Below, one piece after another: positions 37,875 to 45,109 of a stretch of 64,000 nt of DNA; position 1 is the stretch's first letter, and every line of letters starts with the position of its first letter. This DNA is from Haloarchaeobius salinus (GTDB lineage Archaea; Halobacteriota; Halobacteria; Halobacteriales; Natrialbaceae), in NCBI RefSeq assembly GCF_024464185.1, contig NZ_JANHAU010000003.1:124001-188000 (forward strand), in the 5' to 3' direction. A program made the position numbers and the translations under genes. Under the pieces are notes generated by a model, which was not told where the DNA came from, did no database searches, and was given only the letters and a program-made list of their open reading frames with translations.

Positions 37875-37910
37875 GGGCCTCGTTAGTGAACACCACACGA
37901 CTAACGGCCC
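37875..37910. promoter_or_regulatory. Hairpin in the guaB upstream / DUF5794 upstream region
   Basis: GGGCC-TC-GTTAG (37875-37886) pairs with CTAAC-GGCCC (37901-37910), a stem with a two-base bulge. Eight bases downstream is the 10-bp palindrome CGATATATCG (37918-37927). Both lie in the divergent gap between guaB and the next operon and could be an operator. Confidence 0.35.
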
Positions 37911-38017
37911 AAATATCCGATATATCGTAGTCAAAAATCTCCATCTGCCGATGATAGTTCGACTATGGATGGCGTTGACACAGAATTCTTATTACCTTCA
38001 CGGCCCGAGTGACGTTC

Positions 38018-38230
38018 ATGACCACCGTCACGACGGACGGAGCACGCACCGGTGTCGAGCACAGCGACCACGACTGGTGCTCGTTCCCGTTCTTCGTCGT
38101 GACAGCGACCGCCGTCCTGCCCCACCCGGATTCCGGTACCGGGTCCACCTCGGGAGACGACGACGTGGCCACCGCAGCAGCCACGCCCGACACCGAGACG
38201 CCACCGACGACGAGGGTTGCTGCCGAATGA
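38018..38230 (+). CDS. Small hypothetical protein
   Basis: A 70-residue protein, Thr/Asp-rich, with no membrane span: VEHSDHDWCSFPFFVVTATA then a low-complexity tail. TTCTTATTA (37985) is a TATA candidate about 30 nt before the ATG. Its stop overlaps the ATG of the following gene by 4 nt, which supports its being a real, coupled gene. Family not recognised. Confidence 0.45.
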   Translation: MTTVTTDGARTGVEHSDHDWCSFPFFVVTATAVLPHPDSGTGSTSGDDDVATAAATPDTETPPTTRVAAE

Positions 38231-39012
38231 ACCCGGCCAGCCACCCCATCGCCGCACGACTCGAAGCCCTCGTCGGCGGCGACGCGAAGCTGCTCGCGAC
38301 CGTCATGGGCCTCCCGCTCGTCGACGGCATCTTCCCGGCGCTCGTCCTCGCGGGTGCGCTCGACGGGCCCCTGAACGTCCTCCAGGTCGGCCTGCTCGTC
38401 TTCGGCGGCAGTGCGACCGTCGCCGTCGTCCTCGCCGAGATGGACGGCACCAGACGCGAGATCACGATGACCGTCGCCGCCGTCGGCGTCGGGCTCGTCG
38501 CCCTCGCCGCCGTCGAGGCAGCCCTCGCTCCCACCATCGAGAGCGTCCTCGACATCCACACGTTCGAACGCGCCGCCGCGCTCGTCGTCCTCGCCGTCGC
38601 CGCCAAGACCGCGTCCGCCCGCGTCGGCGAGTACCTCCCCCGCCCCGCGGTCGTGGTCGGCCTCGGGCTCCTCGTCAGCCTGGACCTCTCGAACCCCCGG
38701 CTCGAGGTCGTGCCCGACCCGCAGCTCGTCCTCGCGGCCGCCGCTGCTGCCGCCGTCGGTGCCGGCTTCGCCCTCGCCGTCGCCGTCGCCGGCCCGCACC
38801 TCCGCCGGCGGATGGACGTCGACCGCTTCCGCTTCGGCAGCGCCGTCGCGCTCGGCCTGCTCGCGCTCTCCATCCTCGGGCTCGAGGTCGGCTCCGCGCC
38901 CCTCGCCGTCGTCGGTGTCGCCGCCCTGTTCGCGCTCGAACCCGGCCGCGGCGACGACTGTCCGGACGACCCCACTCGCGACGCCACCCCCCACGCCGAA
39001 GCCGCCGACTGA
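38227..39012 (+). CDS. DUF5794-type haloarchaeal membrane protein
   Basis: A 261-residue protein with about seven hydrophobic spans starting GLPLVDGIFPALVLAGAL, rich in Ala/Val/Leu. The pairing with the following zinc-ribbon protein and the sequence style fit the haloarchaeal DUF5794 family as I remember it. Function unknown. Coupled to the small upstream gene by an ATGA overlap. Confidence 0.65.
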   Translation: MNPASHPIAARLEALVGGDAKLLATVMGLPLVDGIFPALVLAGALDGPLNVLQVGLLVFGGSATVAVVLAEMDGTRREITMTVAAVGVGLVALAAVEAALAPTIESVLDIHTFERAAALVVLAVAAKTASARVGEYLPRPAVVVGLGLLVSLDLSNPRLEVVPDPQLVLAAAAAAAVGAGFALAVAVAGPHLRRRMDVDRFRFGSAVALGLLALSILGLEVGSAPLAVVGVAALFALEPGRGDDCPDDPTRDATPHAEAAD

Positions 39013-39050
39013 CCGGAGCGCTTACGGCCGTCCGCGCGCCCCTTTCGCCC

Positions 39051-39278
39051 ATGCCAGACAACCGCGTCGTCCAGGGCCGGATGGTCACCCCGAAGAAACT
39101 CGCCGAGCTCGTCGAGGGCGACTCCGTCATGGAGGCCGAACCCATCGCCGACACCGACCGCGAGTGCCCCGACTGCGGCGGTGACGTCCTCGAGGTCGTC
39201 TACATGCCGAGCGTCACCGAACTCGTCACCGGCTACAAGTGCCAGGACTGCGACTGGGCCGACGACGACCGCGACTAA
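39051..39278 (+). CDS. Zinc-ribbon protein, DUF5795-type
   Basis: A 75-residue protein with a zinc-ribbon in the second half: two CxxC knuckles, CPDCGGDVLEVVY and YKCQDCDWADD. The start PDNRVVQGRMVTPKKLAELV matches the haloarchaeal DUF5795 family as recalled. No function is known. It is 38 bp after the membrane protein, likely in the same operon, and 49 bp before tRNA-Trp. Confidence 0.7.
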   Translation: MPDNRVVQGRMVTPKKLAELVEGDSVMEAEPIADTDRECPDCGGDVLEVVYMPSVTELVTGYKCQDCDWADDDRD

Positions 39279-39289
39279 CTCCCGAATCG

Positions 39290-39300
39290 AAACCCCTTTA
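39290..39300 (+). promoter_or_regulatory. TATA-box promoter of tRNA-Trp
   Basis: AACCCCTTTAG lies about 28-38 nt before the tRNA-Trp 5' end; the TTTA core matches halophilic TATA boxes. Confidence 0.5.
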
Positions 39301-39327
39301 GTGAGAACCGCCAAACGAAGCACCTGC

Positions 39328-39506
39328 GGGGACGTGGCCAAGCCAGGCATGGCGACTGACTCCAGAGGCCACGCGCCCGGGACGAGACTCCAGACTGATA
39401 TACCGAGCGACCGACTGATCATCGGCTCGCGACGACGACCCTCTGGAGTTCCGAGGCGCACACCGGAGATATCAGTCGATCGGGGGTTCAAATCCCTCCG
39501 TCCCCA
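39328..39506 (+). tRNA. tRNA-Trp (anticodon CCA) with 105-nt intron
   Basis: 5' exon 39328-39365 (38 nt) and 3' exon 39471-39506 (36 nt) fold to a 74-nt cloverleaf: acceptor GGGGACG/CGTCCCC, anticodon stem ACTGA/TCAGT, loop CTCCAGA with anticodon CCA, T-loop TTCAAAT, discriminator A. The intron sits between anticodon-loop positions 37 and 38, the canonical archaeal place cut at a bulge-helix-bulge. The provirus begins directly after it. Confidence 0.95.
39366..39470 (+). ncRNA. tRNA-Trp intron with box C/D guide RNA
   Basis: In haloarchaea the excised tRNA-Trp intron acts as a box C/D RNA guiding 2'-O-methylation of its own pre-tRNA (Cm34 and Um39). Length (105 nt), location and two CTGA box-D-like sequences (near 39396 and 39412) fit this. 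The guide spacers flank them; CTCTGGAGTT near 39441 is complementary to the anticodon region, consistent with self-targeting. Confidence 0.75.
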
Positions 39507-39513
39507 CTGTAAT

Positions 39514-39553
39514 AAACCCGAAAGCGGCCGTTTCAGGCCTTCTTCTCGGGTTT
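39514..39553. terminator. Nested stem-loop downstream of tRNA-Trp
   Basis: AAACCCGA (39514-39521) pairs exactly with TCGGGTTT (39546-39553); an inner GGCC/GGCC pair (39526-39529 with 39536-39539) strengthens the structure. Its place 8 bp after tRNA-Trp suggests a terminator or part of the integrated element's end. Confidence 0.45.
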
Positions 39554-39603
39554 CGGACGTTACTCTCGAACAGCGCTGAGTCCGCGCGCCAGCGGTGGTC
39601 GGC

Positions 39604-39753
39604 GTGAGCACTTTCGACGACTTCCGGACGGCCAGCGACGAGTCCGTCGACGATGAAGACGAGGAGTGCGACTGCGAGGCGCTCCCCGATGGCGTGCCCT
39701 GCTTCGAGTGCTTCCTTGAGGGCGACGCAACGTTCGAGCGAGGTGGTGCCTGA
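39604..39753 (+). CDS. Small Cys-rich acidic protein (49 aa)
   Basis: A GTG-started 49-residue gene. After an acidic stretch (ESVDDEDEECDCEALPDG) it has four cysteines, C-x-C then C-x2-C (PCFECFLEG), likely binding zinc. Its TGA overlaps the ATG of the SWIM gene by one base. This coupled chain continues for four genes, which supports the call despite the small size. Function unknown; probably an early provirus gene. Confidence 0.55.
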   Translation: MSTFDDFRTASDESVDDEDEECDCEALPDGVPCFECFLEGDATFERGGA

Positions 39754-40127
39754 TGCCGCGTCAGCTCGACTTCGAGGCCGAACGCGACCGCGGTGGCGAC
39801 TCGTGGGGGCGAGCCGACCCACGCGCCGCTCTCCTCGAGCAGTTCGGCCGCTACGGGTATCGGGTGACTCTTCCTGGTGGCTCCGTCCACCACCTCGCTC
39901 TCGGCCACGACAGCGGCGTCTACGAGGGCCGCTGTGACTGCCGCGGCTTCGAGTACCAGGACGGCCCCTGCGCTCACCTCTGCACCGTCCGCAAGGCCGT
40001 CGACCTCGCACTCACCGACGACCAGGACCAGCCCGTCAGTATCCAGCCCATGACCGACGAGACGATCCGCGTCGACCCCGACGCGCAGGCTCACCGGGTG
40101 CGAGCTGACGGGGGTGTCCGACGATGA
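39753..40127 (+). CDS. SWIM zinc-finger protein
   Basis: A 124-residue protein with a SWIM zinc finger (about residues 60-80): the CxC part is GRCDCRGFEY and the CxH part is PCAHLCTV. SWIM domains bind DNA or proteins. Similar small SWIM proteins are common in haloarchaeal viruses and plasmids. It is coupled to both neighbours (one-base and ATGA overlaps), suggesting one early transcript from the left end of the provirus. Confidence 0.75.
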   Translation: MPRQLDFEAERDRGGDSWGRADPRAALLEQFGRYGYRVTLPGGSVHHLALGHDSGVYEGRCDCRGFEYQDGPCAHLCTVRKAVDLALTDDQDQPVSIQPMTDETIRVDPDAQAHRVRADGGVRR

Positions 40128-40315
40128 CACCCCACCGACGCCGCCAGCGCGGTTCGCGTACGCAGGCGGAAAGTGCGGGCACGCACGCGACTCCGCTCAG
40201 CAACCCCCAGGGGGTGTCCTACGTACTCCGGCCAACCCCGGTCGACTCCGCCTTGTGTGTCGATTTTACCGTGTATGACGGCACCCCCCAGCGTATGAAC
40301 AAAGGTGGTGCCTGA
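40124..40315 (+). CDS. Small hypothetical protein
   Basis: A 63-residue basic, Ser/Thr-rich protein with no domain I recognise. It starts by ATGA overlap with the SWIM gene and its stop overlaps the next ATG by one base, so it would be translated in the chain. The amino-acid composition is less typical of haloarchaeal proteins (Arg-rich start), and an ACCCC-CAG-GGGGT hairpin lies inside at 40203-40215. It might be a leader region instead. Confidence 0.4.
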   Translation: MTPHRRRQRGSRTQAESAGTHATPLSNPQGVSYVLRPTPVDSALCVDFTVYDGTPQRMNKGGA

Positions 40316-40713
40316 TGGCACAGATGGAGAGCGACGAGTCGGCCGTCACCCGCGTCACCGTCCGGGTGCCGCAGGACCTGCTCAACGAGTACGACGAGAC
40401 GCTCGAGGCTCGCGGTGCGAACCGAAGCGAGGCGATTCGTGGCCACATGCGCCGCGTCAGCAACGAATCGACGCCCAACGGAGAGCGCACCCCGCCGACC
40501 GACGATGAGCTGCTCGCGGCAGGCTATAGGGCCCTCATCGAAGTGAGCGACCGTGGCGGAATCCCGCTCGACCAGGCGAAGTCCGCCGTCGCACAGAAAA
40601 CTGGGCTCGGTAAGGAGTTCGTCGGGCCGCGTATTATCGACCCACTCCGGGAAAGGGGTTACCTCACCCGGTGTGGAGATCCTTATCGCCGTCCGTGGGT
40701 GGTGGTTCGATGA
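40315..40713 (+). CDS. Ribbon-helix-helix (CopG-type) DNA-binding protein
   Basis: A 132-residue regulator. The RHH motif is VTVRVPQDLLNEYDETLEAR followed by GANRSEAIRGHMRR (residues about 12-48). A C-terminal part (about 60-130) has a winged-helix flavour (DQAKSAVAQKTGLGKEFV, LRERGYLTRCGDPYRRP). It is the last gene of the left early module and a candidate repressor or copy-control protein. Confidence 0.75.
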   Translation: MAQMESDESAVTRVTVRVPQDLLNEYDETLEARGANRSEAIRGHMRRVSNESTPNGERTPPTDDELLAAGYRALIEVSDRGGIPLDQAKSAVAQKTGLGKEFVGPRIIDPLRERGYLTRCGDPYRRPWVVVR

Positions 40714-40724
40714 AAGGAGTTAGC

Positions 40725-41360
40725 CTATGCCAATAGCGGTGCCATCTGGTGAAGGAACCCGAAAATAAGTAGGGATAACCCAATCCGTCGGGCTTTCCCA
40801 TGCTCTTTCTCTTCCCTTTCGCGCAGAATATCAGAGACTAGATTTCTACCGATTTTTTCTTCCCTTTTGTCCGAATCAATAGCACAAATGTAGGGCCCAA
40901 ACGGGTCTTCTTGGGCACTATCGTGTTCGAATTTTACTACATCCTCCCAATAGAGATCCCAGTCATCATCTGGGATCTCGTCCTCGATAACGGCCCGCAA
41001 CCGCTCAAATCGAATTTCTCCATCAGGAGATGGATTTTCCACATCCGAACGGTAAAGCCCCCCTGTTTCTACCCCCTCCTTCGCACTCCAAACTGGTCGA
41101 AAAACAGTACTCATATCTCGAAGCTCTCTCCTCTTGGTTCTCAGTCCCCCAGCTAGTGTATAACGCCTTAGACTGGGAATATCTGGTATTGCTAGCACGG
41201 CCGCACCAATGATATCCAGAATTAAACCCACGGCGAGGAGAGTTCCAAGTGAGTCAGTAGTGACTAGGGCAACATCAACGACTGCCACGCCTATCAACAC
41301 AAGCAGGAGCACGTTCTCTGGATTCGGAAATCCATAATTTGAGCGTGAATCGAAGGGCAT
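40725..41360 (-). CDS. Membrane protein of unknown function, AT-rich cargo
   Basis: A 211-residue protein: two N-terminal spans (about 16-35 and 40-60), a soluble middle (about 65-185; DDDWDLYWEDVVKFEHDS, AIDSDKREEKIGRNLV) and a C-terminal span (about 192-208). Codon use is visibly more AT-rich than the viral core or chromosome. The gene lies opposite to the RHH gene and divergent from 41498. I do not recognise it; an accessory (immunity or exclusion) gene is likely. Confidence 0.6.
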   Translation of the reverse strand: MPFDSRSNYGFPNPENVLLLVLIGVAVVDVALVTTDSLGTLLAVGLILDIIGAAVLAIPDIPSLRRYTLAGGLRTKRRELRDMSTVFRPVWSAKEGVETGGLYRSDVENPSPDGEIRFERLRAVIEDEIPDDDWDLYWEDVVKFEHDSAQEDPFGPYICAIDSDKREEKIGRNLVSDILREREEKEHGKARRIGLSLLIFGFLHQMAPLLA

Positions 41361-41497
41361 CGGTGATCAGATTAATCTAGTGAGACGCCAATTTCTCACT
41401 CGCACTCCCCTCGTATATATCCTTGCTGAGACCGTAGCTACAAACCTGAGTGAGGGCCGCAGAAGGCTTATTACAATGTTGAGAATCACCTCCTGAC
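41361..41497. promoter_or_regulatory. Divergent promoter region with palindromes
   Basis: Between divergent genes. AGATTAATCT (41369-41378) is a perfect palindrome, and AGTGAGA/TCTCACT (41379-41385 with 41394-41400) a perfect 7-bp hairpin beside it. GTATATATCC at 41412 serves the minus side or an alternative start; CTTATTA (41467) is 25-31 nt before the plus-strand GTG. The palindromes are operator candidates. Confidence 0.45.
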
Positions 41498-41806
41498 GTG
41501 AATTGGAAACGAGCCCTCCTGCTCTGTGCCGTCGTCTTTCTCCTCACGTTCGGCGGCTTAGCGGTCTACATCGACCTTCAGTGGCAGAACGACTGTCCGA
41601 CGACGCTTTCCGCGTACCCTGCTGACGATGAGAATATCCCGGCTGATGAACTGGTCGCCTTCGAGAACCTCACGGCAGAACAGCAGCAGCAGTTCGAGGA
41701 TGCCCTCGGGCGGGATAGAGCAGAGATAGACCCTTCCGACTGGGACGCCAACCAGTACGTCCGGTACGACGGAGAGAACTACTCGACTATAATCGCGACC
41801 TGTTAG
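41498..41806 (+). CDS. Single-span exported protein, unknown
   Basis: A 102-residue protein started by GTG. One hydrophobic span (residues 5-23, RALLLCAVVFLLTFGGLAV) is followed by an acidic outer domain with Cys at NDCPTTLSAYP and at the C-terminal ATC, a potential disulfide. Small haloarchaeal exported proteins of this design have no known role. It converges with the late operon end, 46 bp apart. Confidence 0.55.
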   Translation: MNWKRALLLCAVVFLLTFGGLAVYIDLQWQNDCPTTLSAYPADDENIPADELVAFENLTAEQQQQFEDALGRDRAEIDPSDWDANQYVRYDGENYSTIIATC

Positions 41807-41852
41807 GGCGGAGTAGCGTGCTCCAAAAAGACGCTGAAAGTGTTGATGGGCT

Positions 41853-42023
41853 CTATTCGCTGCCTGCTTCTTCTCGCTCGTTCTCGACGGTCTCGTCGTC
41901 CTCGACCGGCACCTTTGAGAACACGAGCCGGCCGAAGCCACGGAGCCGTGTCATCGCGTAGTCGAAGTCGACGAGCAATCCCGCGATGAGCGCAACGAGC
42001 ACCGCCGGGTCAATCGTCGGCAT
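41853..42023 (-). CDS. Small membrane protein (56 aa), end of late operon
   Basis: A 56-residue protein with one hydrophobic segment (PAVLVALIAGLLVDF) and an acidic tail (VEDDETVENEREEAGSE). It overlaps the preceding small gene by 14 nt and is the last gene of the minus-strand chain. Small virion membrane proteins are common in internal-membrane viruses, so a virion or lysis role is possible. Confidence 0.5.
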   Translation of the reverse strand: MPTIDPAVLVALIAGLLVDFDYAMTRLRGFGRLVFSKVPVEDDETVENEREEAGSE

Positions 42024-42150
42024 CGTCTCCCTCCTCGTCGACGATGTGGCCGCCGTCCATGATGATGACGTTCAGGTCCTTCTTCGTCGAGCGCAGCCGG
42101 CCACCAGCTCGGTGCCGGCGGAGATCGCGCCGATGGAAGCCGTTCTTCAT
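42010..42150 (-). CDS. Small basic protein (46 aa), late operon
   Basis: A 46-residue protein, Arg/His-rich at the start (FHRRDLRRHRAGGRLRSTKK) and acidic at the end. Its ATG overlaps the stop of the 153-aa gene by one base. The tight coupling supports expression. Function unknown. Confidence 0.45.
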   Translation of the reverse strand: MKNGFHRRDLRRHRAGGRLRSTKKDLNVIIMDGGHIVDEEGDDADD

Positions 42151-42611
42151 TACGACCAGGCCTCGAACTGCACGGTGCCACCGGACCCCTCAGAGGGAGC
42201 CCGACGCACCCACATTTTCGTGGTCTCGGCCGGGATGCCGACCACCGGCGAGTTGTCCGTCTTGTACGGAACACCGACACCCTCGTTATGCTCAGGGTCG
42301 GCGAATGCCACCTCGATGTCCGAGTCGTTGATCCGCAGGTCGATACTCGACGACACGAACCCGAACTCGATTGGCTCGGACCACTCTTCCCCGCTGGTCA
42401 CTTCACCGGTCGCGTAGGTGGCCGTCGTCTCCTCGTACTCTTCGCCAGCCGCGTCCAGCGCTTCGATCAGGTCCTGGCCACGCTGTTCGAGCAGCAGCGC
42501 CAGCAGCAGCCGGTCAGTGTCGCTCTGGAGGATGTCCATCGCCCAGGAGTTCGCACCGAGTCCGTACTCGCCGAGTACCTGCTCGATGCGCGAGTTCGGC
42601 CCCGGCGTCAC
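42150..42611 (-). CDS. Putative virion protein (153 aa)
   Basis: The N-terminal half is helical (MDILQSDTDRLLLALLLEQRG) and the C-terminal half looks like a beta-sandwich (EFGFVSSSIDLRINDSDIEVAF, split by turns; MWVRRAPSEGSGGTVQFEAW). The beta-rich end and its place in the late operon suggest a capsid-associated, vertex or spike protein. This is inference; I know no named family. Overlaps neighbours by 1 and 4 nt. Confidence 0.5.
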   Translation of the reverse strand: MTPGPNSRIEQVLGEYGLGANSWAMDILQSDTDRLLLALLLEQRGQDLIEALDAAGEEYEETTATYATGEVTSGEEWSEPIEFGFVSSSIDLRINDSDIEVAFADPEHNEGVGVPYKTDNSPVVGIPAETTKMWVRRAPSEGSGGTVQFEAWS

Positions 42612-42832
42612 GAGTCACCACCTCGATTTTCGAGGCGCTGCACCCGCCGCAGCAGCCCCTCGTAGTGCGGCGCATCCTCACCAGTGAGCAGCTTGCGGTT
42701 CTTCTGGGAGCGCTGTTCGTTCTCGTCGACCGTGCTCTTGACCGACCGCAGGTAGCCCGCGCCAGCGACCGCCGCCGACGCGGTGATCATCGCGCAGGCC
42801 GTGACGATGTAGGTGAAGACGAGCCCGGTCAC
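42608..42832 (-). CDS. Single-span virion-type membrane protein (74 aa)
   Basis: One N-terminal span (residues about 4-28) and a hydrophilic helical tail (SVKSTVDENEQRSQKNRKLL). ATGA overlap with the upstream gene. Typical of the small proteins of the internal membrane in this virus group. Confidence 0.5.
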   Translation of the reverse strand: MTGLVFTYIVTACAMITASAAVAGAGYLRSVKSTVDENEQRSQKNRKLLTGEDAPHYEGLLRRVQRLENRGGDS

Positions 42833-43107
42833 AGGCCGACACCTCCGTCACCCGTCTCGTAGCCGTCATCGACCTGTCCGCCGACGAGCGACCCTCTGGT
42901 CCCCGGCCGGAAACCGTCGCCAGCCGCGTCCTCGCGGTCGAGCTGGAGCAGGTCCCGCACCGCGCTCGCGTCAAACGAGCCCGTGGGCTCGGAGTCGTTA
43001 GTTCTGGTCGAGTCGTCCGACGCACCGGACGAGCCACCGCCACCGTCGAGCGTGAGCACGACGGCAGCCACAGCGCCGAGCGCGAGCAGCACTGTCGGGA
43101 GCCTCAT
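42829..43107 (-). CDS. Signal-anchored small protein (92 aa)
   Basis: A hydrophobic N-terminus (RLPTVLLALGAVAAVVLTL) is followed by a Gly/Ser/Asp-rich, disordered-looking region. A helix SAVRDLLQLDREDA lies near the middle. Coupled by 4-nt overlaps on both sides. Probably a virion membrane or spike-base protein; function unknown. Confidence 0.45.
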   Translation of the reverse strand: MRLPTVLLALGAVAAVVLTLDGGGGSSGASDDSTRTNDSEPTGSFDASAVRDLLQLDREDAAGDGFRPGTRGSLVGGQVDDGYETGDGGVGL

Positions 43108-43544
43108 ACGAGACCACCCACGAAGTCCGTGGCGTCGTCGACCGCGCCAGCGGCCGCCTCACCGGCATCAGTGCCGGCGTCAGCCGCCCCACCGAGCACG
43201 TTGCCCGGCGTCGACGCGAGTCCACCCAGCACGTCCTGATAGCCGTCGACGGCCTCACCGCCCTCCTGACCGACGAAGTCGAACACGCCGCCGAGCGTCG
43301 AGCCCACGGCCCGGCCAGCGCCACCGAGACCGTCGCGTACCGCGCCGGTCGTCTCGAAGATCTCGGTCTGTCCGCGGAACACGAGATAGCCGACGACCCC
43401 AACGATGACGACCAGCGCGATAGGCGCGATGGTCGCGTACCGTTCAGCGGTCTTCGAGTCGGCGACGTCCGCCGCCGAATCCGCGATGTCCCCAGACTGC
43501 TCGGCAAGCGCACCGCCTGCGGCTGCCGCGGCAGGTCCCGCCAT
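43104..43544 (-). CDS. Ala/Gly-rich membrane protein (146 aa)
   Basis: An Ala-rich N-terminus, one strong span (residues about 42-57, APIALVVIVGVVGYLVF) and a long Gly/Ala-rich C-terminal region with repeated GG and AADAG motifs. Such proteins are typical structural membrane components of SH1-like viruses, but I cannot match it to a specific one. Overlaps neighbours by 4 and 1 nt. Confidence 0.45.
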   Translation of the reverse strand: MAGPAAAAAGGALAEQSGDIADSAADVADSKTAERYATIAPIALVVIVGVVGYLVFRGQTEIFETTGAVRDGLGGAGRAVGSTLGGVFDFVGQEGGEAVDGYQDVLGGLASTPGNVLGGAADAGTDAGEAAAGAVDDATDFVGGLV

Positions 43545-44146
43545 CAGGCGTCACCTCCTGCCGCCACGGCGAGCCCGACGAGTGCGACCGCCCCGACGAC
43601 GAGCGCGTCGACTGGCAACCCGTCGAGCAGCTCGGACGGACTCGTCGGTGACGTCGAGCCGTCCGACGTGGTCGTCGTGACGGCGTCGCCAGTGCCGATG
43701 TTCTCAGTCTCGTTCGGGTCACCGTAAGCACGGCCGTCCGTGGCATTCTCGACGCGCTGCTCGGTGTTCTCGGCATCCGCGATAGACTCGTCGGCCGTGA
43801 CCGTCGCCACCTCAGTCGTGTCCTCGGTGGTCACGCCCTGGGTGGAGTTCGCGCCGCCCGAGCCCATGCCGCTGAGGGTCTCCTGTGCGCGGCCCTGGTC
43901 GTCCAGCGAGATGGAGAGATCCGCGCTCCCCACCTCGCGACCGAGCCGCCTGTCCGGCGATTCCACCGACTGCGACGGCCCCGACGAGCCGCTCGATCCG
44001 CTGGAGTCGTCCTTGAGGCTGTCGGCCTTCGGGAGCGACGTGTTCGCCGCCACCGACACCGGCTCGTCATCCCCGTCTTCGTCGTCGTCGAGGGTGTCCC
44101 GAAGGCGGGTGCCGCGACTCTGCCCGGCGGCGTCCATCACGGCCAC
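43544..44146 (-). CDS. Thr/Ser-rich protein with C-terminal span (200 aa)
   Basis: A long hydrophilic, Ser/Thr/Asp-rich region (disordered or fibrous) ends in a hydrophobic segment at about 178-197 (DALVVGAVALVGLAVAAGG). C-terminal anchoring with a long extended outer part suggests a virion surface protein. Function is inferred only from architecture and position. Confidence 0.45.
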   Translation of the reverse strand: MAVMDAAGQSRGTRLRDTLDDDEDGDDEPVSVAANTSLPKADSLKDDSSGSSGSSGPSQSVESPDRRLGREVGSADLSISLDDQGRAQETLSGMGSGGANSTQGVTTEDTTEVATVTADESIADAENTEQRVENATDGRAYGDPNETENIGTGDAVTTTTSDGSTSPTSPSELLDGLPVDALVVGAVALVGLAVAAGGDA

Positions 44147-44147
44147 G

Positions 44148-44351
44148 TCAGGACACCTCCATGTAGAGCACGACGAGCGTGCCCAGTGCGTTCACGACGA
44201 CCGCCAGCGCGAGCAGTTCCTCCATCGTCAGTGACACACTGCCGACGCGGACGGCTTCGCGGTTGGTGACCGGGTCGGTGGGCTCGGTGCTGGTGGCGAC
44301 GGTGTAGGCGGACCCCTGCCGGTTGTGGCCGGAGTTGAGACCGCCCTGCAT
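44148..44351 (-). CDS. Small single-span protein (67 aa)
   Basis: A polar N-terminal half (NREAVRVGSVSLTMEEL) and a C-terminal span (about residues 46-63, LLALAVVVNALGTLVVLY). It lies between the large capsid-type gene and the Thr-rich protein with 1-3 bp gaps. Likely a virion membrane protein. Confidence 0.45.
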   Translation of the reverse strand: MQGGLNSGHNRQGSAYTVATSTEPTDPVTNREAVRVGSVSLTMEELLALAVVVNALGTLVVLYMEVS

Positions 44352-44354
44352 GGC

Positions 44355-45107
44355 TCAGTCCAACCCCGCGATGTCGGCCTTCACCGCGTCCTTCAGGCCC
44401 CGGATGCGAGCCTCGGTCTGGGCGCGCGGCACCGCCAGCAGGGCGTTCGTTGCCGACGTTCCCCGGCCCTCTTCGTCCTCGAAGGCGACTGGATACGGGG
44501 CGTCGACGGTGGCCACGATCTTCCACTTGCGCGGCACCGTATCCTGCAGCGCGGTCCGCCCCAGGTCGAACGACAGCGGGTCCTTCGACTGGTCGCGGGT
44601 GTGAGCGATGGCCGTGGGCACCTCGAACAGCGGCTGTTCGAGCGTCGCCCCACCGCCGGGTGCGACCTTCGTGAACTCGACGACCGCCGGATCTCGCGGG
44701 ATGTAGTACACGAACAGGTTCTCGACGTTCCCACTATCCGTGTAGTCGAAGGAGTTCCCCTCGAAGTCGATACTGTCCGGGGTCTCCCGCTGCCCTGCAG
44801 GCATCCCATCCGGTGCGCTGTCGAGAACCTTCCAGAGCACGAGTGCCTCGGTGGCGGGCGTGTCCAGCAGGTTGTGGCTCAGGTTGAACGTCTGGGTTGA
44901 GCCGTCTCCGACGGTGGTGAACGTCTCGAAGGCTGGAACGGCGAGATCGAACTCGCGGTCCTCGCGGATGCGGATCGGGCGCGGTGCCTGATACGTTGCG
45001 ACCGTCGAGGGCTCGTCGGGCGTGCTCTGGGAGAATTCCCACTCGCCGGTGTTGATGTGACCGGGCTTCCAGGGCACGCTGTCGAGGCGCTGCTTGATTC
45101 CAGCCAT
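44355..45107 (-). CDS. Putative large major capsid protein (single jelly-roll)
   Basis: A 250-residue beta-rich protein (FDLAVPAFETFTTVGDGSTQ, TEALVLWKVLDSAP, VENLFVYYIPRDPAVVEF, KWKIVATVDAPYPVAF). It directly follows the 167-aa small capsid candidate. In SH1, SNJ1 and P23-77 two adjacent genes encode a small and a large single jelly-roll capsid protein, of about 170-190 and 230-290 residues; the sizes and order here agree. No residue-level signature is available, so this rests on size, order and predicted beta content. Confidence 0.6.
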   Translation of the reverse strand: MAGIKQRLDSVPWKPGHINTGEWEFSQSTPDEPSTVATYQAPRPIRIREDREFDLAVPAFETFTTVGDGSTQTFNLSHNLLDTPATEALVLWKVLDSAPDGMPAGQRETPDSIDFEGNSFDYTDSGNVENLFVYYIPRDPAVVEFTKVAPGGGATLEQPLFEVPTAIAHTRDQSKDPLSFDLGRTALQDTVPRKWKIVATVDAPYPVAFEDEEGRGTSATNALLAVPRAQTEARIRGLKDAVKADIAGLD

Positions 45108-45109
45108 GG

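Noticed and set aside
39340-39570. Short open frames across the tRNA-Trp locus
   Set aside because: The sequence is fully explained by a tRNA with a 105-nt intron and a nearby hairpin.
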